Shown piece after piece: positions 6,125 through 6,710 of a stretch of DNA of 6,710 bases. The stretch comes from Acidobacteriota bacterium (GTDB lineage: Bacteria > Acidobacteriota > Blastocatellia > Pyrinomonadales > Pyrinomonadaceae). The translations under genes were made by a program, and so were the position numbers. Within the stretch, counting starts at the first letter, position 1. Each line of letters opens with the position of its first letter. Where the stretch lies: assembly GCA_013140875.1 (NCBI GenBank), contig JABFSB010000469.1, positions 1-6,710 on the forward strand. The letters are read 5' to 3'. A model generated the notes under the pieces. The model saw nothing but the letters and a program-made list of their open reading frames with translations. It did not search any database and had not been told where the DNA came from.

Positions 6125-6710
6125 CTATCTCCAGCGACCGCCGAGGGTCCCGACTGACGAAGAGATTGACTGTAACCTTACGAGCCGTATTCGGTCCATG
6201 TTCTTGAACGATACCAAAGGCATAAGTCCATACTCAGCCAGTTTCTCAGATGCGTTCTGGCTCAACTGAACCTCGGCGCAAGATTGATAGACAGTTTCGC
6301 CGTCTTTCTTAAAGACATGCAGCGGCAGGCCGTCGACGTCCTGAACAAATCGGCCGCCAAAGTTCCATCCAAACTCGGAGTAGGTTCGCGCCAGCAATTG
6401 AGCGACCGCAAAACATCCATTCGACCAAAGATACTCGTCGTGGCCGCTTTCGTCGGTAAACTCCTCGAACGCAAAGGCTTCGGCTGGTTCGGTGTCTTCG
6501 CCGTACGGCAGCCGAGCAAGAAATCGCGGCATTGTCATGCCGACATGCGAAGCTTCGGGAAGCTCTCGCAACGCGGTCCAGAGCTTGCCTTCGTTCGACG
6601 CGCCCGAGAGGTCCCAATCATCGGGATCGGCATGCTCGGCCAGCGATTTAACCCCAAGAATCCCGGGCCTGATATGCGAAACGAAAGGCGTTCCGACCGC
6701 CGCCGACGCT
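6125..6710 (-). CDS. tssC: Type VI secretion TssC-family sheath large subunit, C-terminal part
   Basis: The frame is open to the right edge, showing the last 194 residues; the start lies outside. TssC (VipB, EvpB family) pairs with TssB to build the contractile sheath that drives the type VI needle. Visible family features are the SHVGMTMPRFLARLPYG segment, EAFAFEEF, a conserved LWSNGCFAVAQLLARTYSEFGW block, VDGLPLHVF and the YGLMPLVSFKN segment. The protein then ends after only about 23 more residues (IRLVRLQSIS...GGRWR), where classical TssC continues for roughly 100 residues beyond a SLQKP-like motif. I recall similar short tails in TssC relatives of non-proteobacterial phyla, so this is probably a subfamily form rather than a truncation. 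The toxin-antitoxin pair follows after 67 bp. No terminator is evident. Confidence 0.83.
   Translation of the reverse strand, partial: ASAAVGTPFVSHIRPGILGVKSLAEHADPDDWDLSGASNEGKLWTALRELPEASHVGMTMPRFLARLPYGEDTEPAEAFAFEEFTDESGHDEYLWSNGCFAVAQLLARTYSEFGWNFGGRFVQDVDGLPLHVFKKDGETVYQSCAEVQLSQNASEKLAEYGLMPLVSFKNMDRIRLVRLQSISSSVGTLGGRWR

Noticed and set aside
6309..6617. Minus-strand frames of 85 and 102 codons within the TssC region
   Set aside because: They are other frames of the same strand; the TssC frame carries clear family motifs and is open to the window edge.
1..6710. CRISPR array, tRNA or rRNA gene, insertion sequence
   Set aside because: I saw no regularly spaced repeats, tRNA-like cloverleaf, rRNA sequence or transposase on either strand.

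Overview
The window looks like a bacterial chromosome segment of moderate G+C. Every gene I can support lies on the minus strand, so the transcription order runs from the right edge to the left: tssC-like (cut by the right edge), an HTH antitoxin, a PIN toxin, mnmG, two parS-like sites, parA, parB, tatB-like, tatC. The mnmG-parA-parB block with parS-like palindromes is typical of the chromosome segregation region, which often lies near oriC. The proteins suggest a Gram-negative phylum outside the Proteobacteria. My guess, from protein character only, is an Acidobacteriota (Blastocatellia-like) genome; no search supports this.

Right part (5346-6710): the C-terminal 194 residues of a type VI secretion contractile-sheath large-subunit protein, then a 67-bp gap holding an operator and promoter, then a two-gene toxin-antitoxin module. 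The antitoxin has an excisionase/MerR-like helix-turn-helix instead of the commoner VapB folds. Its best promoter places the transcription start almost at the ATG, so the mRNA is probably leaderless. Repeated ACTATTC/GAATAGT half-sites cover this promoter. The PIN toxin keeps all its acidic catalytic residues and ends 10 bp before mnmG.

Centre (2541-5335): complete mnmG (tRNA U34 modification), then a gap of about 140 bp with two copies of GTGGCACGTGCCAC, 50 bp apart, then parA and parB overlapping by 8 bp. The palindromes keep the CACGTG centre of parS but carry GG/CC where the best-known parS has TT/AA. The second copy lies in a perfect 30-bp palindrome that includes part of the mnmG stop codon. 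The ParB recognition helix also departs from the common sequence (T-T where A-N is usual), so protein and site may have changed together.

Left part (1-1687): a TatB-like subunit and a TatC with an insertion of about 100 residues in its first periplasmic loop, followed by 121 bp with a good sigma70-like promoter firing out of the left edge. The par and tat genes are closely packed and probably co-transcribed. Nothing here is clearly a new system. The points most worth following up are the variant parS/ParB pair, the leaderless autoregulated HTH-PIN module, the enlarged TatC loop and the short-tailed sheath protein.
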